Shown here in pieces: positions 16,733-24,609 of a DNA stretch of 37,796 bases (position 1 is its first letter; each line of letters starts with the position of its first letter). The stretch is from Rubrivivax benzoatilyticus JA2 = ATCC BAA-35. Lineage in GTDB: Bacteria; Pseudomonadota; Gammaproteobacteria; Burkholderiales; Burkholderiaceae_C. Under the pieces are notes generated by a model. It saw nothing but the letters and a program-made list of their open reading frames with translations. It searched no databases and was not told the origin of the DNA. Made by a program: the position numbers and the translations under genes. The DNA lies in assembly GCF_000190375.1 (NCBI RefSeq), contig NZ_AEWG01000002.1, positions 1-37,796 on the forward strand. The letters are read 5' to 3'.

Positions 16733-17203
16733 ATGTTCGACATCGTGCTCGTCCACCCCGAAATCCCGCCGAACACCGGCAACGTCATCCGCCTGGCGGC
16801 CAACACCGGCTGCCGGCTGCACCTCGTCGAACCGCTGGGTTATTCGATGGACGACAAGCAGCTGCGCCGCGCCGGGCTGGACTACCACGAGTACGCGCCG
16901 GTGCGCCGCCACGCGTCCTGGGACGCGCTGCTGGAGAGCGAACGCCCCGACCCGGCGCGCATGTTCGCGTTCACGACCCGCGGCTCGCACCCGCTGGCCG
17001 AGCAGCGCTGGCAAGCGGGCGACTGGCTGGTCTTCGGCGCCGAGAGCGCCGGCCTGCCGGCCGAGCTGCTGGCACGGTTCCCCGACTCGCAGCGTGTGCG
17101 CCTGCCGATGCGCGCCGGCCAGCGCAGCCTGAACCTCAGCAACGCGGTGGCGGTCGCAGTCTTCGACGCCTGGCGGCAGGCCGGCTACGCCGGCGCCGCC
17201 TAG
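16733..17203 (+). CDS. trmL: tRNA (cytidine/uridine-34-2'-O)-methyltransferase TrmL
   Basis: 156 residues, the normal size of this minimal SPOUT enzyme. The N-terminal FDIVLVHPEIPPNTGNVIRLAANTGC and the C-terminal knot LVFGAESAGLPAELL ... LPM ... RSLNLSNAVAVAVFDAWRQ are diagnostic. It methylates the 2'-OH of the wobble base in tRNA-Leu species. It follows comF by 14 bp on the same strand. The IS481-family element begins 37 bp after its stop, possibly disrupting the terminator. Confidence 0.96.
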   Translation: MFDIVLVHPEIPPNTGNVIRLAANTGCRLHLVEPLGYSMDDKQLRRAGLDYHEYAPVRRHASWDALLESERPDPARMFAFTTRGSHPLAEQRWQAGDWLVFGAESAGLPAELLARFPDSQRVRLPMRAGQRSLNLSNAVAVAVFDAWRQAGYAGAA

Positions 17204-17234
17204 AAGGCGGCTTTACGCACGGCTCCCCCGAGCC

Positions 17235-17240
17235 CCCTCC
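17235..17240. repeat. Left target-site duplication of the IS element (CCCTCC)
   Basis: CCCTCC directly abuts the left terminal repeat and is repeated exactly at 18496-18501 next to the right one. A 6-bp duplication is within the range known for IS481-type elements. Confidence 0.85.
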
Positions 17241-17289
17241 TGTATGGACCGGGGAGATGGGTAACACCCGTGCGAGGACATGGGTGACA
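17241..17289 (+). repeat. Left terminal inverted repeat of the IS
   Basis: Starts TGTATGGACCG and contains the shared block GTGCGAGGACAT; pairs with 18447-18495 with eight mismatches in 49. Confidence 0.88.
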
Positions 17290-17301
17290 GAGAGGACGGG
17301 G

Positions 17302-18414
17302 TCAGCCCACCCCGTTCAGCTCGATCGCATCGAGCTTGTGATGGCAGAAGTAGACGTCGAAGGAGCCGTCGCGATCAAGGCGAGGCCGCAAGGCGACGTG
17401 CTGACCGATCAACGCCTTGCCCACTCGCAGCTTGAGGCCCCGAATGCTGATGCGACCGCCGTCGCCGACGCGTCTGACGATGTCTTCGGGCCCGTACTCG
17501 ACGTCAGGCAGCTTACTGGGCATCGAGCGCACGCTGGCGCTGTAGCGGCTGGCCGGCGTTTGCATACCCAGAGCTTCATGCGGGCGCTCGAAGTTGTAGA
17601 CGTGACGCCAGGAGTTGAAGTGCCGCTGGACTTCGGCCAGGTCGCGAAACTTGCGGCCCAGCAGCACCTCGGCAGCCAACGTGCGGTGGAAGCGTTCGTC
17701 TTTGCCGTTGGTCTGCGGATGAGCGGGTCGACTGTGGCTCAGGCGCACTCCCAGGCGGATCAGCCACACGCCCAAGCCCGTGAGCGCCCCCACGGTCGGT
17801 GCGCCCCAGGGTGGGCCGTTGTCGGCATTGATGCGCTCGGGCAGGCCGTAGCGCCGGAAAGCATCTTCCAGGGCCTGCTGCACCGGTTCGCGTCGCTCAC
17901 CGGCCAGAGCCTGCAGCACGAGGCTGAAGCGCGAGTGATCGTCCAGCACGGTCAGCGAATGGCAGCGCTGCGTGTCGGTGGCAAAGTGGCCCTTGAAGTC
18001 GATCTGCCACAGCGCATTGGGCGCCTCATGCTCGAAGCGCTGCCATGCGGTTGCAGCCGCGCTCGCGACGGGGCTGATCAAGCCGTGGCGCTTGAGCACC
18101 GAGTTGACCGTGCTCGCCGCGATGCACACACCTGCGTCGCGAGCCAGGACATGGGCGATCTTGCGGCCACCCCACGCCGGGTGCTCGCTTCGAACGGCTA
18201 ACACCTGGTCCTGCAGCTCCTGCGCTGTGCGAGATGGCGAATGGCATGGGCGACGAGATCGGTCCTCCAAGTCCTCGCGGCTGAGCCACTTGTAGCCCGT
18301 CTTGCGGCTGATCCCGAACCGGCGACACAGCTCACTGACGTTCGCATCCGCTTGGCGGGCCAGCCCAACGAACTCCTGTCTCTGATCCTTCACGGTGACT
18401 GCGCTCCACGGCAA
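17302..18414 (-). CDS. IS481-family transposase (DDE/rve integrase core)
   Basis: 370 residues from a TTG start (MPWSAVTVKDQRQEF) preceded by GGAG about 8 nt upstream; many relatives begin MPW. A longer frame with a GTG at 18468 lies inside the terminal repeat and has no ribosome-binding site. The N-terminal helix-turn-helix is SELCRRFGISRKTGYKWLSRE. The integrase core has the triad Asp139 (WQIDFKGH), Asp198 (NADNGPPW) and Glu240 (GKDERFH). The C-terminal domain has YNFERPHEALGMQTPASRY. No frameshift or stop interrupts it, so it is probably active. Confidence 0.93.
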   Translation of the reverse strand: MPWSAVTVKDQRQEFVGLARQADANVSELCRRFGISRKTGYKWLSREDLEDRSRRPCHSPSRTAQELQDQVLAVRSEHPAWGGRKIAHVLARDAGVCIAASTVNSVLKRHGLISPVASAAATAWQRFEHEAPNALWQIDFKGHFATDTQRCHSLTVLDDHSRFSLVLQALAGERREPVQQALEDAFRRYGLPERINADNGPPWGAPTVGALTGLGVWLIRLGVRLSHSRPAHPQTNGKDERFHRTLAAEVLLGRKFRDLAEVQRHFNSWRHVYNFERPHEALGMQTPASRYSASVRSMPSKLPDVEYGPEDIVRRVGDGGRISIRGLKLRVGKALIGQHVALRPRLDRDGSFDVYFCHHKLDAIELNGVG

Positions 18415-18446
18415 CTTCGTTCTCCGCTGGCTAGGCAGGAAAAAAG

Positions 18447-18495
18447 TGTCACCTATGTCCTCGCACACCTGTCACCGATGTCCGCGGTCCATACA
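18447..18495 (-). repeat. Right terminal inverted repeat of the IS
   Basis: Read on the minus strand it starts TGTATGGACCG and matches the left end at 41 of 49 positions. It lies upstream of the transposase TTG and probably also carries its promoter. Confidence 0.88.
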
Positions 18496-18501
18496 CCCTC
18501 C
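18496..18501. repeat. Right target-site duplication of the IS element (CCCTCC)
   Basis: Exact copy of 17235-17240. It is followed by GGGAGGG, so the uninterrupted target would read CCCTCC-G-GGAGGG, a palindrome. Confidence 0.85.
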
Positions 18502-18537
18502 GGGAGGGTGCTCCAGTTCGTTCGACCACACCCTCCA

Positions 18538-18558
18538 GCCTCCCTCCGCGAGGGAGGC
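18538..18558. repeat. Perfect hairpin beside the IS insertion site
   Basis: GCCTCCCTC (18538-18546), CGC loop, GAGGGAGGC (18550-18558), followed by CTCCAGT. The palindrome split by the IS is also followed by GCTCCAGT (from 18509), so the gap holds two similar hairpin units. No T-run follows on either strand. It may serve as a terminator for the convergent trmL and gpsA genes or be a short intergenic repeat. Confidence 0.6.
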
Positions 18559-18610
18559 TCCAGTCAGTCTGACGATGGCTGCTGCGCGGCGCTCGAACTG
18601 CGAGGCCCCA

Positions 18611-19591
18611 CTACTCGGCCTTCGACTGCCGGCCCATCAGGCGCCGCAGCGCGGTCTCGGGCGAGACGCGGCCTTCGAGGACCTCGACGACGGCCTCGGT
18701 GATCGGCATCTCGACGCCCAGCGCACGCGCGCGCTGCAGCACGGTGGCAGCGCTGTAGACGCCTTCGGAGACGTGGCCGAGCTCGGCCAGGATGTCGGGC
18801 AGCGCCTTGCCGGCGGCCAGCGCCAGGCCGACCTTGCGGTTGCGCGACAGGTCGCCGGTGGCCGTGAGCACCAGGTCGCCCAGGCCCGACAGCCCCATGA
18901 AGGTGGCCGCCTGGCCGCCAAGCGCGACGCCCAGCCGCGTCATCTCGGCCAGCCCGCGTGTGACCAGCGCGGCGCGGGCGTTCAGGCCCGTGGCGGCGAG
19001 GCCGTCGCCGATGCCGGTGGCGATCGCCAGCACGTTCTTCACCGCGCCGCCGACCTCGACGCCGACGATGTCGCGCGCCGTGTAGACACGCAGCGTGTCG
19101 CTGTGGAAGGCCTCGACGGCGGCCGCGGCCAGGGCGTCGGACTCGCTGGCGGCGACCAGCGCCGTCGGCTGGCCGCGCAGCACCTCGAGCGCGAAGCTCG
19201 GGCCCGACAGCACGCCGCCGGCGGCGCCGGGGCGCAGCTCGCGCGCGATCTCGTGGCCGAGCAGGCCGGTGCCGCTCTCGAAGCCCTTGCAGGCCCAGAG
19301 CGCGGGGCGATCGTCGGGCAGCGAGCCCAGGTGCTCGCGCAGCCCGGCCATCGGCGTGGCGATGACCAGCAGGCCGTCGGCACAGTGGGCGAGCGCGGCG
19401 TCGCGGTCGGCGCTGACGCGCAGGCCGGCGGGCAGCGGCTCGTCGCCGAGGTAGCGGGTGTTGCGGCCGGTGGCCGCGATCTCGGCAGCCTGGGCGGCGT
19501 CACGGGTCCAGAGCAGGACCTCGTGACGCGGCGCGGCCGCGGCGGCGAGCGCCGTGCCCCAGGCACCGGCGCCGAGGACGGCGATCTTCAT
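18611..19591 (-). CDS. gpsA: Glycerol-3-phosphate dehydrogenase [NAD(P)+] GpsA
   Basis: 326 residues. The NAD-binding start is [16 protein letters not shown]. Catalytic and substrate motifs are [39 protein letters not shown] (active-site Lys in VKN) and [19 protein letters not shown]. It makes sn-glycerol 3-phosphate for phospholipid synthesis. It is the last gene of the minus-strand rhodanese-grxC-secB-gpsA group, 46 bp after secB. This order is common in Burkholderiales. Confidence 0.97.
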   Translation of the reverse strand: MKIAVLGAGAWGTALAAAAAPRHEVLLWTRDAAQAAEIAATGRNTRYLGDEPLPAGLRVSADRDAALAHCADGLLVIATPMAGLREHLGSLPDDRPALWACKGFESGTGLLGHEIARELRPGAAGGVLSGPSFALEVLRGQPTALVAASESDALAAAAVEAFHSDTLRVYTARDIVGVEVGGAVKNVLAIATGIGDGLAATGLNARAALVTRGLAEMTRLGVALGGQAATFMGLSGLGDLVLTATGDLSRNRKVGLALAAGKALPDILAELGHVSEGVYSAATVLQRARALGVEMPITEAVVEVLEGRVSPETALRRLMGRQSKAE

Positions 19592-19637
19592 CGTGTCGGC
19601 AGCGCGGGGGCGGGGCCGGGCGGCCCCGCGAAGGCGA

Positions 19638-20108
19638 TCAGTTCGCCGAGGTGATGATCGGCGAGCCGCCGTTGGCCTGGGCGGCCTCGGCCTGCATGCG
19701 GGCCTCGAACATGGCCTGGAAGTTGACCTCGTTCAGCAGGATCGGCGGGAAGCCGGCGCGCGTGCAGACGTCCGAGACGATGGCGCGCAGATAGGGGTAG
19801 ACCATCTGCGGGCAGACGATGCCCAGGATGCCCTGCATCTGCTCGTCGGGGATGTTGCGGATCTCGAAGATGCCGGCCTGCTTGGCCTCGACGAGGAACA
19901 GCGTCTTGTCGGCGACCTTGGTCGTCACGGTGGCGGTGACGGTGACCTCGAAGATGCCGTCGGCCACGACCTCGGCGGCCATCGCGAGGTTGATCTCGAC
20001 CGCCGGCTGCTGCTGCTCGAGCAGGATCTGCGGCGAGTTCGGCTGCTCCAGCGACAGGTCCTTCAGGTACATGCGCTGGATCTGGAAAACGGGGGTCTCG
20101 TCGGCCAT
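19638..20108 (-). CDS. secB: Protein-export chaperone SecB
   Basis: 156 residues with the family pattern [23 protein letters not shown] at the N-terminus, an acidic central strand, [60 protein letters not shown] near the C-terminus, and a short polar tail. It keeps presecretory proteins unfolded and delivers them to SecA. A CATAAT box on the minus strand at 20167-20162 could be its own -10, leaving about 50 nt of leader with a purine-rich GGGAGG. Confidence 0.97.
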   Translation of the reverse strand: MADETPVFQIQRMYLKDLSLEQPNSPQILLEQQQPAVEINLAMAAEVVADGIFEVTVTATVTTKVADKTLFLVEAKQAGIFEIRNIPDEQMQGILGIVCPQMVYPYLRAIVSDVCTRAGFPPILLNEVNFQAMFEARMQAEAAQANGGSPIITSAN

Positions 20109-20161
20109 GGTGCTTCCGTGTTGGGAGGTGGCCGCCCGGGTTCGGGCGGCAGCGGCCGGCG

Positions 20162-20167
20162 ATTATG
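20162..20167 (-). promoter_or_regulatory. Candidate -10 box (CATAAT) upstream of secB
   Basis: CATAAT on the minus strand in the grxC-secB gap matches the -10 consensus at five of six positions. The -35 is unclear. Confidence 0.35.
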
Positions 20168-20200
20168 GACCAGCGCACCGGGGCGTCCGCCCCGGGCCGG

Positions 20201-20458
20201 TCAGCCCGCGAGCAGGGGCGCGAGGCCGCCGCGCTGGTCCAGCGCGATCAGGTCGTCGCAGCCGCCGACGTGGGTCTCGCCGATGAAGATCTGCGGCACG
20301 GTGCGGCGTCCGGTGAGCGCGATCATCGTGTCGCGCTGGGCGGGGTCCAGGTCGACGCGGATCTCCTCGATCGCCTCGACGCCGCGCTGCTTGAGCAGCG
20401 CCTTGGCGCGCAGGCAGTAGGGGCAGACCTGGGTCGTGTACATCCGGACGGAACTCAT
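20201..20458 (-). CDS. grxC: Glutaredoxin 3 (GrxC)
   Basis: 85 residues, full length for this class. Active site is C12-P-Y-C15 in YTTQVCPYCLRAK. Glutathione-binding elements are GRRTVPQIFIG (cis-Pro) and HVGGCDDL. It reduces protein disulfides and glutathione adducts in the cytoplasm. A purine-rich GAGGAAAG precedes the ATG. It lies between the rhodanese and secB, 101 bp and 92 bp from each. Confidence 0.96.
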   Translation of the reverse strand: MSSVRMYTTQVCPYCLRAKALLKQRGVEAIEEIRVDLDPAQRDTMIALTGRRTVPQIFIGETHVGGCDDLIALDQRGGLAPLLAG

Positions 20459-20559
20459 GCGCTTTCCTCGCCCGCACGAGGATGGCGGGCTCAGGCCGGA
20501 TTGTCCGGCGGATGAGAAGACCCGGAGGGCGCGTGGGGCGAGCGCCGACCGGGCGAGGC

Positions 20560-21168
20560 TCAGGCGCCCTTCGGCGCCTGGGGCGGCTCCGACGGCTCGG
20601 CGGCCGGGGTCTCGGCGACGGGGGTCTCGGCGACCGGCGCCGGGGCGGGCGCGGGCTCGGCAGCGGGCGCCTCGGCGGCCGGCGCCGGCAGCGGCTTGGG
20701 CTCGGCCTTGGCGGCCTTGGCCTTCTTCTCGGTCTTTTCGGCCTTCTCGGGCTTGTCGGCCTTGGCACCGCTTTCCATCGGCAGGTTGGCTTCGCGCCAG
20801 GCGGCATTGCCGCCGGCCACCGCGACGGCCTTCTCGTAACCCGCCTTCTGCAGCTGCGCCGCGGCGCGGCCGGCGCGTGCGCCCGAGGCGCACAGCAGCA
20901 GGATCGGCAGCGTCTTGTTGCCCGGCAGGCCCTTGGCGTCGGCCAGCGTCGCCAGCGGGATGTTGCGCGCGCCGACGGCGTGGCTCTTCTCGTACTCGGC
21001 GGGCTCGCAGACGTCGATCAGCACGCCCTTCTCGCGGTTGATCAACCGCACCGCCTCGGCAGGCGGCACGCCGCGGCCGGTGCCGCCTTGGATCGTCTGC
21101 CACAGGAGCAGGCTGCCGGAGAGGGCGGCCATGAAGACGAGCAACCAGTTTTCGATGAGGAAGTTCAA
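20560..21168 (-). CDS. Membrane-anchored rhodanese-like protein with Lys/Ala/Pro-rich tail
   Basis: 202 residues. A transmembrane helix at about residues 5-23 ([18 protein letters not shown]) anchors a rhodanese domain at about 30-130 with active-site Cys93 in [10 protein letters not shown]. Residues about 134-202 are low complexity: first a Lys/Glu/Ala-rich segment, then Pro/Ala/Glu repeats such as [13 protein letters not shown]. Relatives next to grxC and secB are usually about 140 residues, so the tail is an extension. It may transfer sulfur or act on thiols at the membrane. It diverges from gpmA with 49 bp between starts. Confidence 0.9.
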   Translation of the reverse strand: MNFLIENWLLVFMAALSGSLLLWQTIQGGTGRGVPPAEAVRLINREKGVLIDVCEPAEYEKSHAVGARNIPLATLADAKGLPGNKTLPILLLCASGARAGRAAAQLQKAGYEKAVAVAGGNAAWREANLPMESGAKADKPEKAEKTEKKAKAAKAEPKPLPAPAAEAPAAEPAPAPAPVAETPVAETPAAEPSEPPQAPKGA

Positions 21169-21200
21169 GGCGTCGGGGTCAAGGGCGGCAGAGGGCGCGA

Positions 21201-21210
21201 ATTATAGAAT
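21201..21210. promoter_or_regulatory. Overlapping -10 boxes in the rhodanese/gpmA divergent region
   Basis: The minus strand has a perfect TATAAT (21206-21201), which would start transcription about 26 nt before the rhodanese ATG. The plus strand has TAGAAT (21205-21210), 7 nt before the gpmA ATG. -35 elements are not obvious. The gap is only 49 bp. Confidence 0.45.
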
Positions 21211-21217
21211 TCGGGCC

Positions 21218-21964
21218 ATGCACAAGCTCGTCCTGATCCGTCACGGGGAATCCACCTGGAACCTCGAGAACCGTTTCACCGGCTGGACCGACGTCCCGCT
21301 GACCGACACCGGCGTCGCCCAGGCGCGCGAAGCGGGCCGCCTGCTGAAGGCCGCCGGCTACGAGTTCGACGTCGCCTACACCTCGGTGTTGAAGCGTGCC
21401 ATCTGGACGCTGTGGCACTGCCTGGACACGATGGAGCGCACCTGGCTGCCGGTCGTCAAGGACTGGCGCCTGAACGAACGCCACTACGGCGCGCTGCAGG
21501 GCCTGAACAAGGCCGACATGGCCAAGCAGTACGGTGACCAGCAGGTGCTCATCTGGCGCCGCAGCTACGACACGCCGCCGCCGGTGCTCGACGCCGCCGA
21601 CCCGCGTGGCCAGCGCCAGGACCCGCGTTACGCCAAGCTCGCCCCCGAGCAGGTGCCGCTGACCGAGTGCCTGAAGGACACCGTCGCGCGCGTGCTGCCG
21701 TTCTGGAACGAGGAGCTCGCGCCGGCGATCAAGAGCGGCCAGCGTCTGGTCATCGCCGCGCACGGCAACAGCATCCGCGCGCTGGTGAAGTACCTGGACG
21801 GCATCAGCGACGCCGACATCGTCGGCCTCAACATTCCCAACGGCATCCCGCTGGTCTACGAGCTCGACGACGAGCTGAAGCCGATCCGCAGCTACTACCT
21901 CGGCGACCCCGAGGCGGCCGCCAAGGCCGCGGCTGCGGTGGCGAACCAGGGCAAGAAGGCCTGA
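21218..21964 (+). CDS. gpmA: 2,3-bisphosphoglycerate-dependent phosphoglycerate mutase GpmA
   Basis: 248 residues. The phosphohistidine motif is [18 protein letters not shown] with His9; the second catalytic His is His182 in [20 protein letters not shown], the cofactor-dependent family hallmark, is present. It interconverts 3- and 2-phosphoglycerate in glycolysis and gluconeogenesis. The C-terminus has a short Ala/Lys-rich extension ([17 protein letters not shown]). No Shine-Dalgarno precedes the ATG. A good hairpin terminator follows 27 bp after the stop. Confidence 0.97.
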   Translation: MHKLVLIRHGESTWNLENRFTGWTDVPLTDTGVAQAREAGRLLKAAGYEFDVAYTSVLKRAIWTLWHCLDTMERTWLPVVKDWRLNERHYGALQGLNKADMAKQYGDQQVLIWRRSYDTPPPVLDAADPRGQRQDPRYAKLAPEQVPLTECLKDTVARVLPFWNEELAPAIKSGQRLVIAAHGNSIRALVKYLDGISDADIVGLNIPNGIPLVYELDDELKPIRSYYLGDPEAAAKAAAAVANQGKKA

Positions 21965-21991
21965 CGCGCCCTCCCCCGAGCACGACGGACG

Positions 21992-22015
21992 ACGCCGGCC
22001 TCGCGCCGGCGTTTT
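21992..22015 (+). terminator. Rho-independent terminator of gpmA
   Basis: 8-bp stem ACGCCGGC (21992-21999), loop CTCGC, GCCGGCGT (22005-22012), followed by TTTCGTT. Confidence 0.8.
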
Positions 22016-22035
22016 CGTTGGCGCAACCAGCGGGT

Positions 22036-22164
22036 GGGGTCAGGTCTCGCGCCGGGAGGGGTCACGCCGGGAGGGGTCAGGTCTCGTGAGACCTGACCCC
22101 GGCCTGCCTAGAGGGGGTCATGCCTAGAGGGGGTCAGGTCTTGTGAGACCTGACCCCAGCCTGC
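22036..22164. repeat. Cluster of REP-like palindromes and short tandem repeats
   Basis: Two near-identical 28-bp palindromes (22073-22100 and 22130-22157) each have 13-bp arms beginning GGGGTCAGGTCT around a GT loop; the first is perfect, the second has one T-G pair. Between and before them are two tandem duplications: a 15-bp unit CGCCGGGAGGGGTCA (22050-22064, 22065-22079) and a 16-bp unit TGCCTAGAGGGGGTCA (22105-22120, 22121-22136). A lone arm is at 22036-22048. The core GGGGTCAGG continues into the 3' end of the PRPP-synthetase-like gene. This resembles REP/BIME DNA; no transposase of the REP-associated type is in the window. No gene lies in 21965-22164. Confidence 0.85.
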
Positions 22165-23061
22165 CTAGCCTGCCTGACCCCAGCCTGCCCCGTCCCGCAG
22201 CGCCGCCGCCAGCAGCGGCACCACCGACACCGCGTTGCTCTCGTGCGCGATGCAGTCGCTGCTCCAGACGTGACGCACGCCGGCGGTGCGGAGTTCGGCC
22301 AGCGCGTCGCCGACGAACAGCGCGTGCGTGACGGCGACGTCGACGCTGGCCGCGCCACGTTCCAGCAGCCCGCGTGTCGCGGCCTGCAGCGTGCGCCCGG
22401 TGCTGGCGACGTCGTCGAGCAGCACGACGGCGCGCCCCGCGACGTCGGCCGCCGGCAGCGCGACGGCGACGTCGCGGTCGCCGTGGCGCTGCTTCAGGCA
22501 GACCGCGTGCTCCAGCCCGGCGGCCTCGGCGGCCACCGTCACCCACTGCTCGGACTCGGCGTCCGGGCCGACGAGCAGCGCACCCGGCACACGTTCTGCG
22601 GCCAGCCGGCCGAGCAGCGGCGCGGCACCGAGCGCGACGCCGCGCCGCCCGGGCACGACCTCGGCCATCGAGGCGACACGGTGCAGATGCGGGTCGACGG
22701 TGATCACGGCGTCGAACCAGGCCGCCAGCGCCCGCCCCAGGTGGCGCTGGCTGACGACCTCGCCCGGCGTGAAGGCGATGTCCTGGCGCATGTAACCGAG
22801 GTACGGCGCGACCAGCGTCAGCTCGGCAGCACCGAGTTCACGCGCGCCGCCGGCGACCAGCATCAGCTCGGCCAGGCGCTCGTTGGGCCGCTGCAGACCA
22901 CGCAGCAGCGCGACCCGCGGCGGCAGCGCCGCAGGCAGCCGCAGCCGCGACTCGCCGTCGGGGAAGACGTGGCGCTCGACCACCGCCAGCGGCCAGCCCA
23001 GCGCCGCGGCCAGCGGCCGGGCCAGCGTCAGTTCGTCGTCGAAAGCGAGCAGCAGACTCAT
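22165..23061 (-). CDS. Ribose-phosphate pyrophosphokinase (PRPP synthetase)-like protein
   Basis: 298 residues, a little shorter than housekeeping Prs. Recognisable parts are [32 protein letters not shown] (ATP-site Arg-Gln-Asp), [20 protein letters not shown] and the PRPP loop [14 protein letters not shown] with Asp216-Asp217. DPHLHR and the TPGEVVS flexible loop resemble archaeal or class III enzymes more than the bacterial hexameric Prs. It probably makes PRPP from ribose 5-phosphate and ATP, or uses a related sugar phosphate. The ATG overlaps the phosphorylase stop by 4 bp. The last codons (GWGQAG) and the stop lie in repeat DNA. Confidence 0.87.
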   Translation of the reverse strand: MSLLLAFDDELTLARPLAAALGWPLAVVERHVFPDGESRLRLPAALPPRVALLRGLQRPNERLAELMLVAGGARELGAAELTLVAPYLGYMRQDIAFTPGEVVSQRHLGRALAAWFDAVITVDPHLHRVASMAEVVPGRRGVALGAAPLLGRLAAERVPGALLVGPDAESEQWVTVAAEAAGLEHAVCLKQRHGDRDVAVALPAADVAGRAVVLLDDVASTGRTLQAATRGLLERGAASVDVAVTHALFVGDALAELRTAGVRHVWSSDCIAHESNAVSVVPLLAAALRDGAGWGQAG

Positions 23062-24581
23062 CGGGCAGCTCCGGCGAGGGCGTAGGCGCAGTCGTGCAGC
23101 GCCTCGCGGCGCGCGAACTCCAGGTCGGCGGCGACGCAGGCGTGGATGCGGTACAGCGGCTCGCCGCGGCGCACCGCGGCGCCGATCTTGACGAACAGGT
23201 CCAGCCCGGCGCCGGCCATCTGCGGCGCGCCCGACAGCCCGGCGATGCGCGCCAGGCGCAGGTTGTCGATGCCGGCGACGACACCGTCGGCAGGCGCCGG
23301 CACGTCGAAGACCAGCGGCCCCGGCGGCGGCGGCTCGGCGCGCCGGCCCTGGGCCTCGATGATCGCCTCCAGCCGCGCCAGCGCGCGGCCCGAGTCGAGG
23401 ATCTGCGTGGCGATGCGCTCGCCGTCACCGCCACGCACCGCGGGGTCGAACTCGATCATGCGGCCGGCCAGGCGGATCGCCTTGGCGCGCAGGTCCTGCG
23501 GCGCCTGCGGGTCGTGGCGCAGCACCTGCATCACGTCGCGCGCCTCCAGCACCGGGCCGATGCCGCGGCCGATCGGCTGGCGGCCGTCGGTCAGCATGAC
23601 CTCCAGCGTCAGCCCCAGGCGTTCGGCGACGAACTCGAAGACCCGCTTCAGGCGCTGCGCCGCGGCCTCGCCATGCACCTTGGCCGTCGGCCCGACCGGG
23701 ATGTCCAGCACCAGGTGCGTCGAGCCGGCGGCGATCTTCTTGGACAGGATGGAGGCGATCATCTGCCCCGGCGAGTCGATCGCCAGCGGGCGTTCGACGG
23801 CGATCAGCACGTCGTCGGCCGGCGACAGCGCCGCCGTGCCGCCCCAGGCCAGGCAGCCGTTGACGGCGTGCACGATCTGCTTGAGCCGTTCGGGCGCGAG
23901 TTCGACCTCGGCCAGCACCTCCATCGTGTCGGCGGTGCCGGCCGGCGAGGTGATCGCGCGCGACGAGGTCTTGGGGCACAGCAGGCCGTGCTCGGCGACG
24001 ATCGGCACGACCAGCATCGAGGTGCGGTTGCCCGGCACGCCGCCTATGCAGTGTTTGTCGACGATCGGCCGGCCGCCGCCGCTGCCGTTCCAGTCCAGGC
24101 GCCGGCCGGCGGCGATCATCGCCTCGGTCAGGTGCAGCACCTCCTCGCGGTCGAGTTCGTACTGCTGCGTCGCGACGACGAAGGCGGCCAGTTCGACCTT
24201 GGTGTAGCGCTCGGCGGCGATGTCGGCGACGACGGCGTGCAGCTCCTCGCGGCCCAGGCGCTCGCCGGCGATCTTGCGCCGCAGCGCGGCATGCGACGGC
24301 GGCGGCGCGGCGTGTTCGATCGAGACGGCGTCGCCGTCGGCGGCGCCCAGGCGCGCGAAAGCCTGTTCGCTCAGGCCCAGCTGCAGCGGCTCGAGCAGGC
24401 GCAGGTCGTCGACGACGTTGAGCACCGCGGCGATGCTCCGGCCGCCGGCGGCGATCGTCACCTTGGACAGCGCCTGGAAACCGGCGGCGCGCACCACCGG
24501 GCAGTCGCGGTGCAGGAAGGCGACGTTTTCGCGCCAGGTGTCGATGCCGAGGCGGCGCACGGCGAGGGTCGGACGGTTCAT
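23058..24581 (-). CDS. Thymidine/AMP phosphorylase family protein (long form with N-terminal domain)
   Basis: 507 residues. It has the extra N-terminal domain of about 90 residues seen in archaeal AMP phosphorylases. The phosphate/nucleoside site reads [15 protein letters not shown] with His177; ordinary thymidine phosphorylases have DKHSTGGVGD here. [22 protein letters not shown] follows, and a C-terminal domain covers about residues 400-507. The family splits nucleosides or nucleoside monophosphates with phosphate, giving ribose 1-phosphate or ribose 1,5-bisphosphate. Which substrate this one uses is not settled by sequence. The start [16 protein letters not shown] lies 28 bp after plsC. 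Confidence 0.9.
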   Translation of the reverse strand: MNRPTLAVRRLGIDTWRENVAFLHRDCPVVRAAGFQALSKVTIAAGGRSIAAVLNVVDDLRLLEPLQLGLSEQAFARLGAADGDAVSIEHAAPPPSHAALRRKIAGERLGREELHAVVADIAAERYTKVELAAFVVATQQYELDREEVLHLTEAMIAAGRRLDWNGSGGGRPIVDKHCIGGVPGNRTSMLVVPIVAEHGLLCPKTSSRAITSPAGTADTMEVLAEVELAPERLKQIVHAVNGCLAWGGTAALSPADDVLIAVERPLAIDSPGQMIASILSKKIAAGSTHLVLDIPVGPTAKVHGEAAAQRLKRVFEFVAERLGLTLEVMLTDGRQPIGRGIGPVLEARDVMQVLRHDPQAPQDLRAKAIRLAGRMIEFDPAVRGGDGERIATQILDSGRALARLEAIIEAQGRRAEPPPPGPLVFDVPAPADGVVAGIDNLRLARIAGLSGAPQMAGAGLDLFVKIGAAVRRGEPLYRIHACVAADLEFARREALHDCAYALAGAAR

Positions 24582-24609
24582 CGCGGGCACGCTCGCTCGC
24601 GCGAGGCGT

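Larger units (their letters stand above)
17241..18495 (-). mobile_element. Complete IS481-family insertion sequence, 1255 bp
   Basis: The element is bounded by 49-bp imperfect terminal inverted repeats (17241-17289 and 18447-18495; 41 of 49 positions match, beginning TGTATGGACC). It is flanked by a 6-bp direct repeat CCCTCC. It holds one intact transposase gene on the minus strand. The intact ends, target duplication and open reading frame suggest a fairly recent insertion. Its codon use looks less GC-biased than the neighbours. It sits between trmL and gpsA and breaks no protein-coding gene. Confidence 0.93.

Noticed and set aside
18468..18468. GTG start for the transposase inside the terminal repeat
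   Set aside because: No ribosome-binding sequence; the TTG at 18414 has GGAG upstream and gives the MPW start common in the family.
17241..18495. Defence island or prophage around the IS
   Set aside because: Both flanks are conserved housekeeping genes (trmL and gpsA) in usual order; only a single IS is present.
22036..22164. Possible CRISPR array
   Set aside because: Repeats are unequal in length, nearly contiguous and palindromic, with no regular unique spacers; no cas genes are nearby.
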